Notes: generated from the sequence alone by a model not told the origin. A stretch of DNA of 46,811 nt from Acinetobacter bouvetii DSM 14964 = CIP 107468 (GCF_000368865.1 NZ_KB849725.1:570552-617362); one strand, 5' to 3'; shown: positions 8,801 through 18,396, numbered from the stretch's first letter. Numbers and translations: made by a program.

Positions 8801-9555
8801 AAAATGCCGGAGCGGATAAAACAGTCACGTTGCATAACCTCACTTTATCCGGCGCCGATGCTGGAAATTATACATTTGTCAGCCAGCCTTATACGCTGAA
8901 GGGCACCATTATGAAAGCGCTGATCACCGGAGTGGAGGGAATTCAGGCGCAGAATAAAATGTATGACGGGACAACGGCTGCAACGCTGAATACTGGCAAT
9001 GCGGTGCTGAGCGGGATGCTGGCAGGTGATCAGCTTGGTGTACAGGGGATAGGCGCCTTTGTTGATAGTACTGCTGGTAATAATAAACAGGTTAATATAC
9101 AACAGCTTATATTGACAGGGGCAGATGCTCAGAACTATCAGTTGGCGGATCTGCAGCTCATCGTGCAGGCAAATATTGAATCATCCTTGCCATCTTTTGT
9201 TTTGGACAATCCATTACTTTTAATACAGCCTCCTAGTTTATTTGAGGTGCGCACCGTTGGAGGGGATTTACGGCCGCTGGGGACTATTTTTTTAGGCAGC
9301 GGTTCATCTGCGCCAGCATTTATAGCACAGGTTTTTGGTTCATCTGATTCAGGATCTTTGGGCGGCGGCGATGGCGGTGGATTTTTAGGATTTGGCGGCG
9401 GTGATGGCGGCGTTTTTGGCTCTTCAACGCTTGCGACAATTTTTAGTCGAGACGTACCTGGTGTAAGCGAGATGAATGTATTCAGTGGCTCTCAGTGGAA
9501 GCAAAGTGATCTCAATCAGGGGCTGAGAGGCGTTTTTGGGGCGCCTGTATTTTGA
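5866..9555 (+). CDS. TpsA: secreted filamentous-haemagglutinin-type adhesin
   Basis: 1229 residues from the ATG at 5866. This start is chosen because MNKFYKVVWNARLQCWQAVSEFAKS is an extended signal peptide region, GGGGA precedes it, and the frame upstream is not domain-like. The hydrophobic signal core is AVAYAAGVAALTLSLSVSAA. Residues about 65-180 form the TPS domain recognised by TpsB, with INPNG at 149-153. A beta-helical stretch follows, then GLUG-like repeats (about 625-665), an MBG-type domain from about 764, and three YDG repeats whose Tyr residues fall at 855, 944 and 1033, an exact 89-residue period. The C-terminus has a Gly/Asp-rich segment (about 1164-1185). Likely role: surface or released adhesin, exported by the TpsB encoded downstream. 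Confidence 0.9.
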   Translation: MNKFYKVVWNARLQCWQAVSEFAKSHSGASSVKTAYDKKRKKNAVAYAAGVAALTLSLSVSAAIHDNALPTGQQIISGSADFTQAGNTLNINQHSQHLATNWNTFNIGSNAAVNFNQLKQSSVAVNRVLDNNASQVMGRLNANGQVILINPNGVVFSKTAQVNVGGIVASTLDLQQQDVLDGKFTFTGSGKNGSVENHGNIQAQNGGTVALIAPIVKNTGSISAENGRVELTAADKVRVSLQNGQLISYDIDQGTLQGLVENSGAIIADNGVVHLTAAAELQLGRAVVNHTGYIQANRLETNAKGEIVLLGDLSNGAANISGSLVSEGKNGQAGGFIETSAATVNIADTAHVSTQAEAGGKAGKWLIDPVDFVVAATGGNMTGAALNAALKNTDVTIQTTDTEATVSADPSLTANAQGQGNISINDAVKWDSGKTLTLDANNNIYINHVVDAGQGAGGKLVLKYGQQSADGRNGEVYSASSGQNQPTYAGYFIQAPVHLQQGLNFSVQRGSDAANLKEFQVITDANALQNMQDNLSGYYALGSNINAGSISNFAPIGTMIEGSGPNTGNHPFTGLFDGLGHVIENLTVKAPVIGNGQGSNWGMFGKIEGADIRNVGLINAVVQGDEFVGGLIGSMSNSALSNSFVQGTVTGRNSVGGLAGGSYFSTVDQVYSDAQVRSDNGAALLIGDNWGSALSNAYFTQADGSVTAWDRQGTESALSAEQIKLKQTYADLDWSISNAAGQNTAWRIYEGQTGPLLKAFLTPLTVKADDYAGVYNGVNQTGSSYANSVQQAEGSKILGAAVYAGGGKNAGTHASSISGLYSGQNGYDLSFEQGNVTIDKATITQIRDVAVDKAYDGATEAQTNASNAVLTGKIGSDDLTVQIGRAEFADKNAGQDKTVNLLNVTLTGADADNYQLAVQLTDSANILKKVIENIAGLQVADKVYDGTAAAVLNSDHAVYLGRIGQDQLSLIADANFDNKNAGADKTVTLHNLTLSGADAGNYTFVSQPYTLKGTIMKALITGVEGIQAQNKMYDGTTAATLNTGNAVLSGMLAGDQLGVQGIGAFVDSTAGNNKQVNIQQLILTGADAQNYQLADLQLIVQANIESSLPSFVLDNPLLLIQPPSLFEVRTVGGDLRPLGTIFLGSGSSAPAFIAQVFGSSDSGSLGGGDGGGFLGFGGGDGGVFGSSTLATIFSRDVPGVSEMNVFSGSQWKQSDLNQGLRGVFGAPVF

Positions 9556-9755
9556 TAGCAGGGTGCAGGGCATTCTTTGAGTTTTAAGATTGTCCAAGGT
9601 GACTGATACGGATCTTCTGCATGCATCCGAAAGCAGTCAACATGGGGAAACCGGCTTATACAGGCAGTCTTTGCATGTAACGGCTGTCTGTGCATATTTC
9701 AGTTATTGAATGATTTAAATTTAAAAGCCTGCTTTGAACAGGCTATGGGGTAAGA
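9556..9755 (+). other. tpsA-tpsB intergenic leader with hairpin
   Basis: 200 bases without an ORF. A hairpin AGCCTG/CAGGCT (9726-9731 with 9739-9744) lies directly before the GGGG ribosome site of tpsB. It has no T-run, so it is more likely a leader structure than a terminator. No clear promoter, so tpsB may be read through from tpsA. Confidence 0.4.
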
Positions 9756-11447
9756 ATGAATAGGGAACAAATGGCAGCCAATATGCCAAAGACATTATTA
9801 TGGTGCTGTTTGCTGCTGACTGGGCAATTGTGTTTTGCAGAAAATATTCCAAATGCAGGCCAGTTATTGCAGGAACAGAAAAATCTACAGCTGCCTGAAA
9901 CAAAAAATGCTGCATTGCCTGCTGCTCCTGTTGTCCCTGCGGCTATTGAAGGGCAGCAGCAGACAGTAATGGTGCAAAAGTTTGTAATAAAGGGCAACAG
10001 TATATTTTCAACGGCAACGCTGCATCAGTTAATTGCATCATATGAAGCTAAAAATCTATCTTTCAATGAATTGCAGCAGGCCGCGGATCAGATCAGCAAG
10101 TATTATGCGGACAGAGGCTATAGCTATAGCTATGCTTTTTTGCCCGCACAAAATCTGAATCAGGGGCAGGTGACTATTCAGGTGCTTGAAGCTGTCTTAA
10201 ATGGCGTGCAGATCCAGAATAATACAAATACCCAGCCTTGGCTGATCCAGTCAATTATTGAACCGCTCGAGCCCCTGCAAATATTCTCTGACCGGCAGCT
10301 TGAAGAAATTGCGTCACGTTTGGATTTGTTGAAAGGTGTGAAAAGCAGTTTTGCATTTACAGCAGGCCAGGCAAAAAATGAAACAGTGCTGAAGGTAGAT
10401 CTGGAGCCCACACAAAAATATCAGGCCTATGTTGGGGCGGATAATATGGGCGGCAAGTATACGGGCGAAGTGCGCGGCACAGGCGGTGTACGGTTGAACA
10501 GTCTGCTGGGGCTGGGCGATCAGCTCTCCATAGATGCCCTGAGCAGCGGCAAGCATATGAATTATGGAAAAATTGGCTACACGGCTCAGGTGTATGGATT
10601 GGGTACACAGCTGGGGGGCAGTTATTCCTATTTGACTTATGAATTGGGTAAAGAGCTGAAAAATCTGGGCTATAAGGGGAGTGCAAAAGAAGCCTCGTTC
10701 TGGATAAAGCAATCAGTTGTACAGAGGTTAAGAGAGCAGACCACACTGACATTGGCTTATACCAATAGGCAGCTGGAAGATGATGTGATGGTCGCTGAAA
10801 GCCTGAACCACCGTAAAATGGACAGTCTTCAGCTGGGGCTCACGCATATGTTTCTGGATGAGTCTTGGGGCATCGGGATGAATCAGCTGGCCGCAACAGC
10901 AACTTTTGGGCAGCTGCATATAAAAAATGCAGATGTTAAAGCCATAGATGCATTAACCCGGAAAACTGATGGCGACTACCTCAGTATCTTAGTCAAAGGA
11001 TCGCGTTTACAGAAAATTACTGGCAGCAATCAGCTCTATATTTCAGCAGAAGGCTTTTACAGTCCTGATAATCTGGACAGTGCTGAAGCTTATTATGTTG
11101 GTGGTCCAAGTTTTATGCGCGGCTATAAAAGCAGTGTATTTTCAGCATCACAGGGGATCGCATCGAGTGTGGAATTTAGGCAGAGTTTATGGTCTGATGC
11201 GTTGAATCAGCTGAAAGGAACCTTGTTTTTTGATATGGTAAAATTGAAGTTAAATGCACAAACATGGGAAGGTTCGACTGAAAAGAATACGGCCTCCTTG
11301 AGAAGCGCAGGAGCAGGGCTGACATGGGATAACCGTTTTGCTGGAAGCTTCCAAGCGCTAGCTGGTTTTGCTTTGGGGGATACGCCAGTGCAGTTGAGTC
11401 AGCGTGATGATCATCAGTTTTGGCTGAACTGGCAAAAAACCTTTTAA
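9756..11447 (+). CDS. TpsB: outer-membrane two-partner secretion pore (FhaC/ShlB family)
   Basis: 563 residues. Signal peptide ends about LLLTGQLCFA, followed by a linker (to about 70) rich in Gln, Ala and Pro. POTRA 1 starts at VQKFVIKGNSIFS and POTRA 2 covers about 145-220 (ITIQ-like VTIQVLEAVLNGVQI). A 16-strand barrel follows, ending in the aromatic W-QKTF typical of outer-membrane proteins. The L6 loop signature appears as FMRGY near residue 454 (VRGY/F in the family), needed for secretion. GGGG lies 5 bases before the first ATG; ATGs at 9771 and 9783 are also possible. Its partner is tpsA immediately upstream, a conventional TPS pair. Confidence 0.92.
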   Translation: MNREQMAANMPKTLLWCCLLLTGQLCFAENIPNAGQLLQEQKNLQLPETKNAALPAAPVVPAAIEGQQQTVMVQKFVIKGNSIFSTATLHQLIASYEAKNLSFNELQQAADQISKYYADRGYSYSYAFLPAQNLNQGQVTIQVLEAVLNGVQIQNNTNTQPWLIQSIIEPLEPLQIFSDRQLEEIASRLDLLKGVKSSFAFTAGQAKNETVLKVDLEPTQKYQAYVGADNMGGKYTGEVRGTGGVRLNSLLGLGDQLSIDALSSGKHMNYGKIGYTAQVYGLGTQLGGSYSYLTYELGKELKNLGYKGSAKEASFWIKQSVVQRLREQTTLTLAYTNRQLEDDVMVAESLNHRKMDSLQLGLTHMFLDESWGIGMNQLAATATFGQLHIKNADVKAIDALTRKTDGDYLSILVKGSRLQKITGSNQLYISAEGFYSPDNLDSAEAYYVGGPSFMRGYKSSVFSASQGIASSVEFRQSLWSDALNQLKGTLFFDMVKLKLNAQTWEGSTEKNTASLRSAGAGLTWDNRFAGSFQALAGFALGDTPVQLSQRDDHQFWLNWQKTF

Positions 11448-11504
11448 CTGATTTGCCATGTATAAAAAATATGGCTGAAGCATGAAAGTTTGAATCAATG
11501 TTTT

Positions 11505-11529
11505 AAAAAGGCTGCCTGACAGTCTTTTT
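11505..11529 (+). terminator. Rho-independent terminator of tpsAB
   Basis: AAAAAGGCTG / CAGTCTTTTT stem with one G.U pair, 5-base loop CCTGA, T-run. Confidence 0.8.
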
Positions 11530-11618
11530 ATTGTTTTAATGATCTGAAAAGACGCAGCACAGCTTTTAAAGCGATGGAAATGCTACCCTATGGAAAGATT
11601 GCAGCTGGAACATATAAC

Positions 11619-11996
11619 ATGCGAAAACAATATCATTTCCGTCAGGCCGGTGAAGACACTTACATCTGGAACGTTCACCGTTTGGTAGAGCTGAGTGCAA
11701 ATTTTCAGATAAAAAATGTGTGTTTATCCGAGATTCGGGAGTTAAACGAAGCCTATTGGTTTCCAGATACGCATCCCACAACACAGCAAATTATTGATCA
11801 CATTCAATTGATTGAAGGCGCTGATTTAAGCTATCCGATTATTTTATGTGCAGAAGGCAAAGTTATGGATGGCATGCACCGTGTGGCTAAAGCGGCGCTG
11901 CTGAAACATGAGCGCATTGATGCTGTGCAATTTGAGCAAACCCCGCTGCCTGATTTTATCAATATGGATGAAGATGCTTTGGATTATGATGATTAA
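11619..11996 (+). CDS. ParB/sulfiredoxin-fold-like small protein
   Basis: 125 residues from ATG 11619; an in-frame ATG at 11574 would add 15 residues, but the conserved part begins with MRKQYHFRQ. The segment SYPIILCAEGKVMDGMHRVAKAALL (about 73-98) resembles the ParB/Srx nucleotide-binding pattern (I-DG-HR-A). No DNA-binding HTH is present, so this is not a chromosome-partition ParB. The tail FINMDEDALDYDD is acidic. Homologues are single-domain proteins in many proteobacteria. It seems to stand alone. Biochemical role unknown. Confidence 0.65.
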   Translation: MRKQYHFRQAGEDTYIWNVHRLVELSANFQIKNVCLSEIRELNEAYWFPDTHPTTQQIIDHIQLIEGADLSYPIILCAEGKVMDGMHRVAKAALLKHERIDAVQFEQTPLPDFINMDEDALDYDD

Positions 11997-12082
11997 GCTT
12001 TATGCATGGTGAATAGCTTTAATATCGTGTATTAATTGAAAAGAGATCTGCATCAATAACATGCTCTAAGGCAGCGCAGCAT

Positions 12083-12625
12083 ATGACTGAAATGAAAAAA
12101 ATTAATGTTGTCGGCACCTCCGCCACAGGGAAATCGACCTTTTCCAGAGCATTGGCGGCAAGGCTGGGCCTGCATTATATTGAACTGGATAATTTATTTT
12201 GGCTGGATGACTGGCAAGAGTGCCCGGATGAAATTTTCTTTGCCAAAATTGAAGCTGAAATGCAGAAAGCCGCAGACGGCTATGTGATAGATGGCAACTA
12301 TACCCGGACGATTCCTGTGAAGTGGAGTGAAATTGATACGGTGATTTGGCTGGACTTGCCGTTTCCAGTGAATCTCTACCGTTCAATCAAGCGCGCAGTT
12401 CAGCGGGCATGGCATAAGCAGGACTTATGGTCCAATTCGAATAACCGGGAAAGCCTGCAGCGGATGTTCGGGCGTGATTCTGTAGTCCGGTGGATGATTG
12501 CCACGCACCGCAAAAATCGGCAAAAATATGTGCAGATGATGAATGCGCCAGAGTATTCAAATATCCGCTGGATTCATTTAAAAAGTCAAAAAGAGATGGA
12601 TCAATTCTTGCAGCAATTGCCTTAA
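12083..12625 (+). CDS. P-loop NTPase, adenylate-kinase-like / FlaR-type
   Basis: 180 residues (ATG 12092 is an alternative start). Walker A GTSATGKST begins near residue 11, and IELDNLFWLDDW and VIDGNYTRTIP follow the pattern of the topology-modulation/FlaR adenylate-kinase-like group. A Walker-B-like strand is TVIWLDLP. The basic LID-like region is SIKRAVQRAWHKQDLW. It probably phosphorylates a small molecule, but the substrate is unknown for this group. The ribosome site is weak. Confidence 0.78.
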   Translation: MTEMKKINVVGTSATGKSTFSRALAARLGLHYIELDNLFWLDDWQECPDEIFFAKIEAEMQKAADGYVIDGNYTRTIPVKWSEIDTVIWLDLPFPVNLYRSIKRAVQRAWHKQDLWSNSNNRESLQRMFGRDSVVRWMIATHRKNRQKYVQMMNAPEYSNIRWIHLKSQKEMDQFLQQLP

Positions 12626-12742
12626 TGCAGATGCGGCTCCAGAAAATGAGCTTTAAGATAGAATTGAAGTTACATAAATATGCTTTAATCTGCGTCTATT
12701 GGCCTGCTTAATAATGAAAAACAAACGGATAAGGACAATAAG

Positions 12743-12955
12743 ATGCTGGCAGAAATTAGAGGTATGGAGCAGGGAAGTATTACGCTTGAATTGCAAATGA
12801 TTCCGCGCAAAGGCGAATCTGTGAAAATCATGTATGGCCCGGATGCTCAGCTGGAAGGTGAAGTGGTTGCAGTCAATCACTATATCAATCAGCATGCCAA
12901 TGAGCATAAAGTGCAAATTGAGATTCGGCCTTTTAATTATTTAATTACAGCATAA
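12743..12955 (+). CDS. Small conserved hypothetical protein
   Basis: 70 residues, AAGGAC about 7 bases before the ATG. All-beta look: ITLELQMIPRKGESVKIMYG, GEVVAVNHYINQ, KVQIEIRPFNYLI. No signal peptide or membrane segment. A strong terminator follows directly, which supports it being a real gene. I do not recognise the family. Confidence 0.6.
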   Translation: MLAEIRGMEQGSITLELQMIPRKGESVKIMYGPDAQLEGEVVAVNHYINQHANEHKVQIEIRPFNYLITA

Positions 12956-12965
12956 GCCCGTCATG

Positions 12966-12991
12966 AAAAGCGCCTAAATTCAGGCGCTTTT
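12966..12991 (+). terminator. Bidirectional-type terminator, small hypothetical gene / tail-anchored protein gene
   Basis: 10-bp perfect stem AAAAGCGCCT / AGGCGCTTTT (12966-12975 with 12982-12991). It lies between two convergent genes and has A/T runs on both sides. Confidence 0.85.
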
Positions 12992-13004
12992 CAGCTTTAA
13001 GCGC

Positions 13005-14027
13005 CTAAAGGCCAAAATAGTAGGCAAAGAGGCAGATCAGGATGGTCACAATAATTAAGGCAAATACGCCGCTTTTCCCTGATTTGTGCTCTGCATGAGA
13101 GGCTGCCGGCTTTGCCGCTGAACTTTGCAGCTGCGGCGCCGCGCTGCTGTCAAATGGCGAGCTGACTTGCTTTGCGGTTAAACGGGCTGTTTTATAGTGA
13201 TTCGCTGCTTTAACAATAAATTTGGCGCTTAAATCATCCAGCTTTTGTGAAAAATGGCGCAGATTCAATTGTTCTTCAGGGCTCAGCGCTTCGCCATTTT
13301 CATCATAGGGATGCTGAATTTTGGCTTGGATGAATTCTGCCAAAGCGTCTAAGCGGCGCAGCGTTTTGTGGGCATAATCCGCTGGATAGTCAGCAGGAAG
13401 CAAAGCCAATTGAACTGAATCGGTTTCAGTGCTGTGCAATGCTTTGCCGTAATACGGTAAATCTAAATGCACGGGTTCGCTGAAGCCTGCCGCGAATTTG
13501 CTGCCAAACAATTCATTGTCTGTATAGGCCTGAATATCATCCCAATTGGGCTGCTGCAAATCCGCATCGATGCGTTTTGCCAGTTTTGAATTCAGTTCAA
13601 AGCGCCAAAAGGTTTCCAGCCGCAGGCCGGGCTGTTGCGAGGCAGGGGCTTCATAGTCATTGTCTGCTCTGTACCATTCCGCCAATTCCTTGCCGAAAAT
13701 CCATGCCTGCTTTTTATTTGCCTCATGGCTCACAATAAAATGCGCAATCGGCAGAAGCTCCACATTGCTGTTGGGATTCTGTTCGTCATTTAAAATGCCG
13801 GAGCTGTGCAGGCTGATGCGCTGGACGCCTTGTTTTTTTAAGCCTTCCAGCCAAATCTGAAAGTGCTGCGCCAGCAGATGCTGAGAAATAAGGTCGCGGA
13901 ATAAAAAACGGTGCTGATCAAAAATTGCGTGCTGCACCCAACGCTGAAAACTTAAATTCTGGGTTAAAAACTCATTTCCATACGTGACTAAAGTCAGCTG
14001 CTGCTTCCAAATTTGATCGAGCGCCAT
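13005..14027 (-). CDS. Large hypothetical protein with C-terminal membrane anchor
   Basis: 340 residues. No signal peptide: the soluble part (1-315) is cytoplasmic by inference. It contains many aromatic and acidic segments with no motif I recognise. A low-complexity Ser/Ala/Pro linker (about 285-315) leads to the single C-terminal segment SGVFALIIVTILICLFAYYFGL, so it looks tail-anchored. It is convergent with the small gene at 12743 and divergent from pheS. Function unknown. Confidence 0.65.
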   Translation of the reverse strand: MALDQIWKQQLTLVTYGNEFLTQNLSFQRWVQHAIFDQHRFLFRDLISQHLLAQHFQIWLEGLKKQGVQRISLHSSGILNDEQNPNSNVELLPIAHFIVSHEANKKQAWIFGKELAEWYRADNDYEAPASQQPGLRLETFWRFELNSKLAKRIDADLQQPNWDDIQAYTDNELFGSKFAAGFSEPVHLDLPYYGKALHSTETDSVQLALLPADYPADYAHKTLRRLDALAEFIQAKIQHPYDENGEALSPEEQLNLRHFSQKLDDLSAKFIVKAANHYKTARLTAKQVSSPFDSSAAPQLQSSAAKPAASHAEHKSGKSGVFALIIVTILICLFAYYFGL

Positions 14028-14111
14028 AGTTGTTTGATCTCATTGATATTGCGCTTATCTTATACTTTTTTTAATTCTGGATGCTATCGCAATTTTTACT
14101 TGTGAATGCGC

Positions 14112-14141
14112 TTCATCATAACGTTCAAAAACTGTTAGAAT
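14112..14141 (+). promoter_or_regulatory. Putative pheST-ihfA promoter
   Basis: TAGAAT -10 at 14136-14141; TTCATC at 14112-14117 is the best -35 with an 18-base spacer. It lies about 45 bases before the pheS start. The -35 is weak. Confidence 0.4.
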
Positions 14142-14164
14142 ATGGGGTTTTTATATTTTTCTAA

Positions 14165-15166
<1,002 letters not shown>

Positions 15167-15197
15167 ACAATTTAAACAGTTATTTGGAAATAAATAG

Positions 15198-15295
15198 AAT
15201 CCCCCTAAATCCCCCTTTGATAAAGGGGGACTTTCCTGCCTTTAAAACGGCGGATGTGTTTCCCCTCTTTTTAAAAGAGGGGCTAGGGGAGATTA
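15198..15295. repeat. REP-like palindromic element between pheS and pheT
   Basis: Two hairpins: TCCCCCTTT/AAAGGGGGA (15210-15218 with 15222-15230) and CCCCTCTTT/AAAGAGGGG (15262-15270 with 15274-15282). The outer ends are imperfect inverted repeats, AATCCCCCTA on the left and TAGGGGAGATT on the right. This layout is that of an extragenic repeat or a small MITE-like element. It sits in the mRNA of an essential operon. Confidence 0.75.
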
Positions 15296-15308
15296 AGGAA
15301 TTGAATGT

Positions 15309-17690
15309 ATGAAAATTAGCGAAAATTGGCTTCGCACTTGGGTTAACCCAGCCATCGACAGCGACACCTTGTCTGACCAGCTGACTATGCTGGGTCTGGA
15401 AGTGGATGACTTAACGCCTGCAGCTAAACCATTTACCGGTGTGGTGGTCGGTGAAGTCTTAACGGTAGAGCAGCACCCAGATGCAGACCGTTTGCGTGTA
15501 ACGACCGTGAATATCGGTACAGCTGAGCCTTTGCAGATTGTGTGCGGCGCACCGAATGTACGTGCAGGCATGAAAGCGCCTGTGGCGACCATTGGTGCAG
15601 TATTGCCGGGTGATTTTAAAATCAAGAAAGGCAAACTGCGCGGTATTGAATCACAAGGGATGCTGTGCGGCGCTTCAGAAATTGATCTTGAAGATAAAAT
15701 TGATGGCCTTTTAGAACTTCCTGCGGATGCGCCTGTAGGCGCCAATATCCGTGAATATCTAAATCTCGATGATCATGTGATCGATATCAGCATCACGCCA
15801 AACCGCGGTGACTGTTTCAGTATCCGCGGCATTGCGCGTGAAATTGGGGTGATTAACCAATTGGCGGTCACAGCGCCTGAAATTAAAGAAGTTGCTGCGA
15901 GCATTGCCGATCAGAAACAAGTTGTCGTTACAACAGCAGGCTGCCCGCGCTATTTGGGCCGTGTGATTAAAAACGTCAACACTAAAGCAGCGACCCCTGA
16001 GTGGATGGAACAGGCTTTAGTCCGTTCAGGCATCCGTCAGCACAGTATTCTTGTCGACATCACCAATTATGTATTGATGGAATTGGGGCAGCCTTTACAT
16101 GCCTTTGATGGCGGAAAGGTTCAAGGTTCCGTACATGTGCGTCAGGCCACTGCCAATGAAAAATTGGTTTTGCTGAATGAGCAAGAAGTGGAACTGAACG
16201 AAAAAGTGATGGTGATTGCGGATGATGCAAAAGCCTTGGCTATTGCAGGCATCATGGGTGGCTTGTCTTCATCTGTGACCGATGAAACCACTGAAATTTT
16301 CCTTGAATCCGCATTCTTTGCACCGCTCGCAATTGCAGGCCGGGCGCGAAGCTTTGGCTTGCACACCGATGCGTCACAGCGTTATGAACGCGGTGTGGAT
16401 TTTGAATTGCCAATCATTGCCATGCACCGTGCGTCGCAGTTGATTGCTGAGCTTGCAGGCGGTGAGTTTGGTCCGATTACGGTGGCTGAACAGGCGGATT
16501 TGCTGCCGACACGTGAAGCGATTGAACTGAATCAGGCGCAGGTGGATCAGCTGTTAGGCTATACCGTTGACGCTGCATTTATTACTGATGCCTTAACGCG
16601 TTTAGGCTGTGATGTCACAGTGAAATCAGAAGGTGAATGGACGGTTGTTCCGCCATCACACCGTTATGACATGGCGATTTATCAGGACTTGATTGAAGAA
16701 GTTGCCCGTATTCACGGTTATGACAATATTCAAATCAGCCTGCCTGTGATTGATGTGAAACTGGCAAAATACCAGGATCAATTCGAGCTTGCGCAATTGC
16801 GTCAAACCGTAGTGACTTTGGGTTATCAGGAAGCGATCAGCTTCAGCTTTGCGGATGCGAAACTGGAAAAGCAGTTAAATCCTCAAGTTCAGCCGTTGGC
16901 TTTGGCCAATCCAATTTCAAGCGATTTGGCTGTCATGCGTTCGACGCTGCTGTCCAGCTTGATTCCATGTGTCCAATACAATGTTAACCGCCAGCAAAGC
17001 CGTGTGCGCTTCTTTGAACTGGGCCTGCGCTTCGATTATCAAGGCGCTGCAAGCATTCATGATTTGAAGCAAATTCCAACCTTCGCCATGATTGCTACGG
17101 GCCCGCGTTCTGCGGAATCTTGGCATGGCAAAGCTGCACCAATGGATTTCTTTGACTTTAAAGGCGATGTGGAAGAAGTTTTGGCGGCTGGGCGTTTGCA
17201 AGTTGAATTTGTACGGTCAGAGCGTGCCTGGCTGCATCCTGGCCAATCTGCTGAAATTTTAGTGGATGGGAAATCGATTGGTTATTTAGGCCGTCTGCAT
17301 CCATCTTTAGAGAGTGAGCTGGATTTAAGCACGACTTGGGTTGCCGAGTTGGATCAACTGGCTGTTTTGCAAACTTATGTATCTAATTTTACAGAATTAT
17401 CACGTTTTCCATCGGTTAGACGTGATATTGCGCTTTTAATTAGTGATAAGATTAATGTTAGCGAAATTCAGCAGCTTATCGAAAAAACTGGCGGAGAGCT
17501 TTTAGATTCTGTCTGGCTATTTGATGTGTACACTGGCCAAGGTGTTGAACAAGGCAAGCGCTCACTGGCATTTGCACTGCTTTGGCAGCATCCAGCGCGG
17601 ACACTTGAAGATGCTGAAATCAAATCCGGTATGGATAATATTCTACACGTGTTGGAAAACACTTATCAGGCGACATTGAGGGCTTCATGA
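15309..17690 (+). CDS. pheT: Phenylalanyl-tRNA synthetase beta subunit
   Basis: 793 residues, standard bacterial length. [14 protein letters not shown] starts the B1 region. The EMAP/tRNA-binding domain (about 40-150) carries [21 protein letters not shown]3/B4 with [19 protein letters not shown] is the editing module (about 160-400), B5 lies near 400-475, the inactive synthetase-like core at about 480-680, and the ferredoxin-like anticodon domain ([14 protein letters not shown]) at the end. It completes PheRS with PheS and overlaps ihfA by 4 bases (ATGA), indicating translational coupling. Confidence 0.98.
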   Translation: MKISENWLRTWVNPAIDSDTLSDQLTMLGLEVDDLTPAAKPFTGVVVGEVLTVEQHPDADRLRVTTVNIGTAEPLQIVCGAPNVRAGMKAPVATIGAVLPGDFKIKKGKLRGIESQGMLCGASEIDLEDKIDGLLELPADAPVGANIREYLNLDDHVIDISITPNRGDCFSIRGIAREIGVINQLAVTAPEIKEVAASIADQKQVVVTTAGCPRYLGRVIKNVNTKAATPEWMEQALVRSGIRQHSILVDITNYVLMELGQPLHAFDGGKVQGSVHVRQATANEKLVLLNEQEVELNEKVMVIADDAKALAIAGIMGGLSSSVTDETTEIFLESAFFAPLAIAGRARSFGLHTDASQRYERGVDFELPIIAMHRASQLIAELAGGEFGPITVAEQADLLPTREAIELNQAQVDQLLGYTVDAAFITDALTRLGCDVTVKSEGEWTVVPPSHRYDMAIYQDLIEEVARIHGYDNIQISLPVIDVKLAKYQDQFELAQLRQTVVTLGYQEAISFSFADAKLEKQLNPQVQPLALANPISSDLAVMRSTLLSSLIPCVQYNVNRQQSRVRFFELGLRFDYQGAASIHDLKQIPTFAMIATGPRSAESWHGKAAPMDFFDFKGDVEEVLAAGRLQVEFVRSERAWLHPGQSAEILVDGKSIGYLGRLHPSLESELDLSTTWVAELDQLAVLQTYVSNFTELSRFPSVRRDIALLISDKINVSEIQQLIEKTGGELLDSVWLFDVYTGQGVEQGKRSLAFALLWQHPARTLEDAEIKSGMDNILHVLENTYQATLRAS

Positions 17691-17983
17691 CAGCACTAAC
17701 TAAAGCAGAAATGGCTGATCATTTAAGTGAGCTCACGAGTTTAAACCGTCGTGAAGCAAAACAAATGGTCGAGTTGTTCTTCGAAGAGATCAGTCAAGCG
17801 CTGATCTCCGGGGAGCAAGTGAAATTATCAGGGTTTGGCAACTTTGAACTGCGTGACAAGCGTCAGCGTCCAGGCCGCAACCCGAAGACGGGTGAAGAAA
17901 TTCCGATTTCTGCCCGCCGCGTAGTAACCTTCCGTGCTGGACAAAAGTTCCGCCAGCGCGTAGGAAATGAGCAGATCGATTGA
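17687..17983 (+). CDS. ihfA: Integration host factor alpha subunit
   Basis: 98 residues. [12 protein letters not shown], the DNA-contacting arm RRPG-type segment [31 protein letters not shown] (about 60-90) and FGNFELRDK are diagnostic for IHF-alpha of the HU/IHF family. It dimerises with IhfB to bend DNA. Last gene of pheS-pheT-ihfA; in E. coli this operon is IHF-autoregulated. Its stop codon lies in the loop and arm of the terminator hairpin. Confidence 0.98.
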   Translation: MTALTKAEMADHLSELTSLNRREAKQMVELFFEEISQALISGEQVKLSGFGNFELRDKRQRPGRNPKTGEEIPISARRVVTFRAGQKFRQRVGNEQID

Positions 17984-17995
17984 TCTGCTTTTTTA
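17970..17995 (+). terminator. Terminator of pheST-ihfA overlapping the ihfA stop
   Basis: 8-bp stem AGCAGATC/GATCTGCT (17970-17977 with 17982-17989), 4-base loop, T-run. The TGA stop at 17981-17983 is part of the hairpin. Confidence 0.85.
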
Positions 17996-18090
17996 TGCCG
18001 ATCTAAATGAACTGGAGCGGTTTTTATCGCTATTGAGCAGAGATATTTTAGCTGTATTGTTCTGCATTGCGAAAAGCAGGCAAAAAAAAA

Positions 18091-18106
18091 AGAGCCGAAA
18101 GGCTCT
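18091..18106 (-). terminator. Terminator of the Ala-rich lipoprotein gene
   Basis: Stem AGAGCC/GGCTCT with GAAA (TTTC on the transcribed side) loop; the minus-strand transcript then runs into at least nine T. Confidence 0.88.
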
Positions 18107-18132
18107 CTTTTTTGTACTGAATAATCGTTAGA

Positions 18133-18396
18133 TTATTTAGTAGCAGCAGCAGAAGCTTCAGAAGCAGCAACTGTAGCTTCAGAAGCAGCAACTGTAGCTT
18201 CAGAAGCAGCAACAGTAGCTTCAGAAGCAGCAACAGCAGCTTCAGATGCAGCAGCGTCAACAGCTTCAGAAGCAGCAGCTACTTCAGATGCAGCAGCTTC
18301 AGATGCAGCAGGAGCTTCTTCAGTTTTTTTAGCGCAACCAACGAAAGCTAAAGTAGTAGCAACTGCAGCAGCAATAGCGATTTTTTTGAATAACAT
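18133..18396 (-). CDS. Ala/Ser/Glu-rich heptad-repeat lipoprotein, Lpp/OprI-like
   Basis: 87 residues. MLFKKIAIAAAVATTLAFVGC is a lipoprotein signal peptide (lipobox FVGC, Cys21). The mature part is almost only A, S, E, V, T, with a 7-residue unit AASEATV repeated at DNA level (21-bp unit, about 18150-18235). A heptad rich in Ala suggests an alanine-zipper coiled coil like Lpp/OprI. It ends in Lys, the residue that in Lpp is joined to peptidoglycan. I infer a small, abundant outer-membrane lipoprotein. The clean 21-bp repeats suggest that its length varies among strains. Confidence 0.72.
   Translation of the reverse strand: MLFKKIAIAAAVATTLAFVGCAKKTEEAPAASEAAASEVAAASEAVDAAASEAAVAASEATVAASEATVAASEATVAASEASAAATK

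Noticed and set aside
10314..10752. Two minus-strand frames of about 130 codons antisense to tpsB
   Set aside because: Cys/His/Pro-rich shadow sequences with no start signals; tpsB frame is clearly the real one.
18048..18260. Minus-strand frame coding long Leu/Lys repeats
   Set aside because: It is another frame of the repeat region of the Ala-rich lipoprotein gene (18133-18396) and its terminator; the lipoprotein frame has a proper signal peptide.
18150..18260. 21-bp direct repeats as a possible CRISPR array
   Set aside because: Units are contiguous without spacers and in frame with the coding sequence, so they are protein repeats.
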